Shown: positions 62,301-64,000 of the stretch, in pieces
Position numbering within the stretch: the first letter of the stretch is position 1
How the letters are laid out: each line of letters begins with the position of its first letter
Assembly: GCA_037176725.1 (NCBI GenBank)
Contig: JAZBRS010000029.1
Location: 120,003,001-120,067,000 of the forward strand
Reading direction: 5' to 3'
DNA length: 64,000 nt
From: Posidonia oceanica
Lineage: Eukaryota > Streptophyta > Magnoliopsida > Alismatales > Posidoniaceae
Notes under the pieces: generated by a model
The model's input: the letters and a program-made list of their open reading frames with translations, nothing else
What the model was told of the DNA's origin: nothing
Databases searched by the model: none
Translations under genes and position numbers: made by a program

Positions 62301-64000
62301 GGCTTTCCGGCCCCCTGTTCCGTTTCGGCTCGCCGGTCCGGTCGTCTTCCCCGGCGACGTTCTCCGGTCTTCGCGACGATTCGGCCAGCGGAACGCGACC
62401 CCCATGATCCCCGGAGCTCCGCACAGACGGCAGGAGACTCCTCCGGTCTTCAGAACGCAGCTCCGCTGCGTCGAGCGGCCGGACCGAGTTCCAGAAGTCC
62501 CGCAGACCTCCGGCGAGCATTCTGGTGCGTTCCAGGCATCGTCGCCCCTCGCCGATCGTCGCCCTGCCTTCGTCAGCCCCAGGAGCAGCACCTCTGCCGG
62601 TCTGCGCGTCTCCAAGCTCCCTGTGCCGGCGTTCATGGGCGTTGGCAGCTTGCTGCTACAGTGCCCATGGCGCCGGAGCTTTTACTGTGCATTTATTTTG
62701 TCCTAGCTAAAGTTTTTAGGTAAATATTGCATATTTGGTTTAAGTTTCTGTCATTTTACATTCTAGTCCTTATTTCATTTAATCTGCTGCATTTTTGAAT
62801 CATAATCATATTAAATTGCATGATCTGTTTATAGTTTTCAGTATTTGCAATTTGGTCCATTTACTGTGCTGTGCTGTTATTTAATTTTGCAGTTTAGTCC
62901 CTCTGTTTTCGATTTTTGCACATAGGTCCTGTCTTAAATCAGTTCATTTATTTGCATGCATTTTGCCATATTGCATTGCATTCCAGGTCCCTGCATGTTT
63001 CTGTTTTTGCATGTAGGTCCATGCACTGTAGAAACTTAGCTTTTATTTCCTTATTTTGCATACTGCATTGCATTTCTTTTCCTCTGTTTTTGCATATTTG
63101 CATTTAGGTCCATTTTAAATGGACAGTAACTGTTTTGCATGCATTTTAGCTTATTGCATTGCATTTTCAACCCTGCATTTTCAAAAAATTGCATATCAGT
63201 CCATGGTCAGTGATTTCAGAGCATGTTTTCCATATTAAATTGCATTTTTACCCCTGCATAATTTCAAAATCACACGTAGGTCCTTGCATCTTTTAAAAAA
63301 TCATGTAAAAAGACCATTTTGCCCCTAGGTTGCATTCTAGCTCCTATGCTTACCAAATTGCATATAGACCCTCCACTAGCATTCTCAGACTCCCCAGAAC
63401 CTTGTTTTCTGGAAAATTTGCATTTTAGACTCTAGTTTTTTTAAAATTGCTTTCTGATCCCTTTTTGCTTTCAAAACCTCTTTTAAAGCATACCCCATTT
63501 TCAAAACAACTTTCTGAGCCTAGTTTTTCGCAAAATGGACCCCTGTCCTCCCCTGTTTTCGAAATCCTTTCCTGTGGACCCCTGTTTTCTGGAAAATTTG
63601 CTTTTTTAGCCCTTTTTCTTTTTCAAAATGCTTTCTGTAATCCTGGTTTTTCCTAGTGTCTTCTCTTTGCTTTTTCTTGCTTTTGCATGCTTTCTGCATC
63701 CATCTAGTCTTGCATTTCAGCATCTTCTTGCACACACCAAGCACTTTTAGCTCCCCTTCACCTGGGAGGACCTTTTGCACATCCCTAGGGCCTCCTGAAC
63801 ACTTAGATCTGTTCTTCTCCCCTGTTCTGACCCTTCTGCCTTGAAGCTGCGTTATCTTCCAATCCGGCCGTTGGATCTTCTCAAGTAAGCTGCCCAGGCG
63901 ACCGCAGCGAAGCGCTCTTCAGCATGGACCAGACAGATTTCAGATCAGGCTCCCGGATTTCCAGGTATGTCCTCTTGAACCCCTGCATTGCATTCATTTG
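59378..64000 (+). repeat. R5: LTR of an R4-family element, plus strand, partial
   Basis: Starts TGTTGACACCCCATCTTGGC, exactly the R4 LTR start, and follows the R4 LTR segment by segment in inverted orientation, with clear divergence. Matched landmarks are the CTCTCTCC/GATTATCAT block (59815-59850), the A-rich stretch, the GC-rich part near 62100-62650, the GCATTTT-rich part and GATCTTCTCAAGTAAGCTGCCC near 63870. The window ends about 1.3 kb before the expected LTR end. It may belong to a full element or be a solo LTR. Frames here are not credible genes. Confidence 0.88.

Overview
This window is plant nuclear DNA, almost certainly from a flowering plant, made up of LTR retrotransposons nested inside one another. 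I see no cellular gene, rRNA, tRNA or CRISPR array. The class is clear: Ty3/gypsy of the Tat/Ogre-like lineage. RT carries YVDD, a degenerate first RNase H is followed by a second (archaeal-type) RNase H, integrase is HHCC plus DD35E, the primer binding sites start TGGCGA, and minisatellites fill the 3' untranslated regions. The species cannot be named from the sequence.

Five elements are present. R1 (minus strand, 1-9371, runs off the left edge) has RT, a protease/G-patch region, gag, a leader, a PBS and a 5' LTR at 7181-9371. R1 sits inside the gag of R2. R2 (plus strand) is visible at 9372-10835 and 52062-59377 and is a decayed gag-pol element. R3 (plus strand, 10836-52061, target duplication GCTAT) is inserted in R2. 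It is non-autonomous: about 3.3-kb LTRs, a PBS, a gag remnant without capsid, and tandem repeats. R4 (minus strand, 13430-41995, target duplication GCGCC) is inserted in the 5' LTR of R3. It is 28.6 kb long with 5.9-kb LTRs, a gag-pol kept in one reading frame over 8.8 kb and broken only by four stop codons, an extra ORF of plant-mobile-domain type, and a 3-kb block of minisatellites. R5 is the first 4.6 kb of an R4-family LTR on the plus strand at 59378-64000, inserted in what I take to be the 3' LTR of R2.

Order of events: R2 first, then R1, R3 and R5 into it (relative order unknown), then R4 into R3. R4 and R3 share the LTR 3' block, PBS, leader, gag flanks, minisatellite core motif and polypurine tract. 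R4 therefore looks like the autonomous partner, or a close relative of the partner, that mobilised R3.

The most notable signals are seven phased palindromic cassettes in the R3 LTR (one also in R2), a second hairpin family in R1, an exactly phased 83-bp array with a six-unit duplication, a 161-bp higher-order repeat, four stops in R4 that all fit C-to-T decay at methylation sites, two successive protease-like domains in R1 and R2, and a protease with DNGS in place of DTGA in R4.
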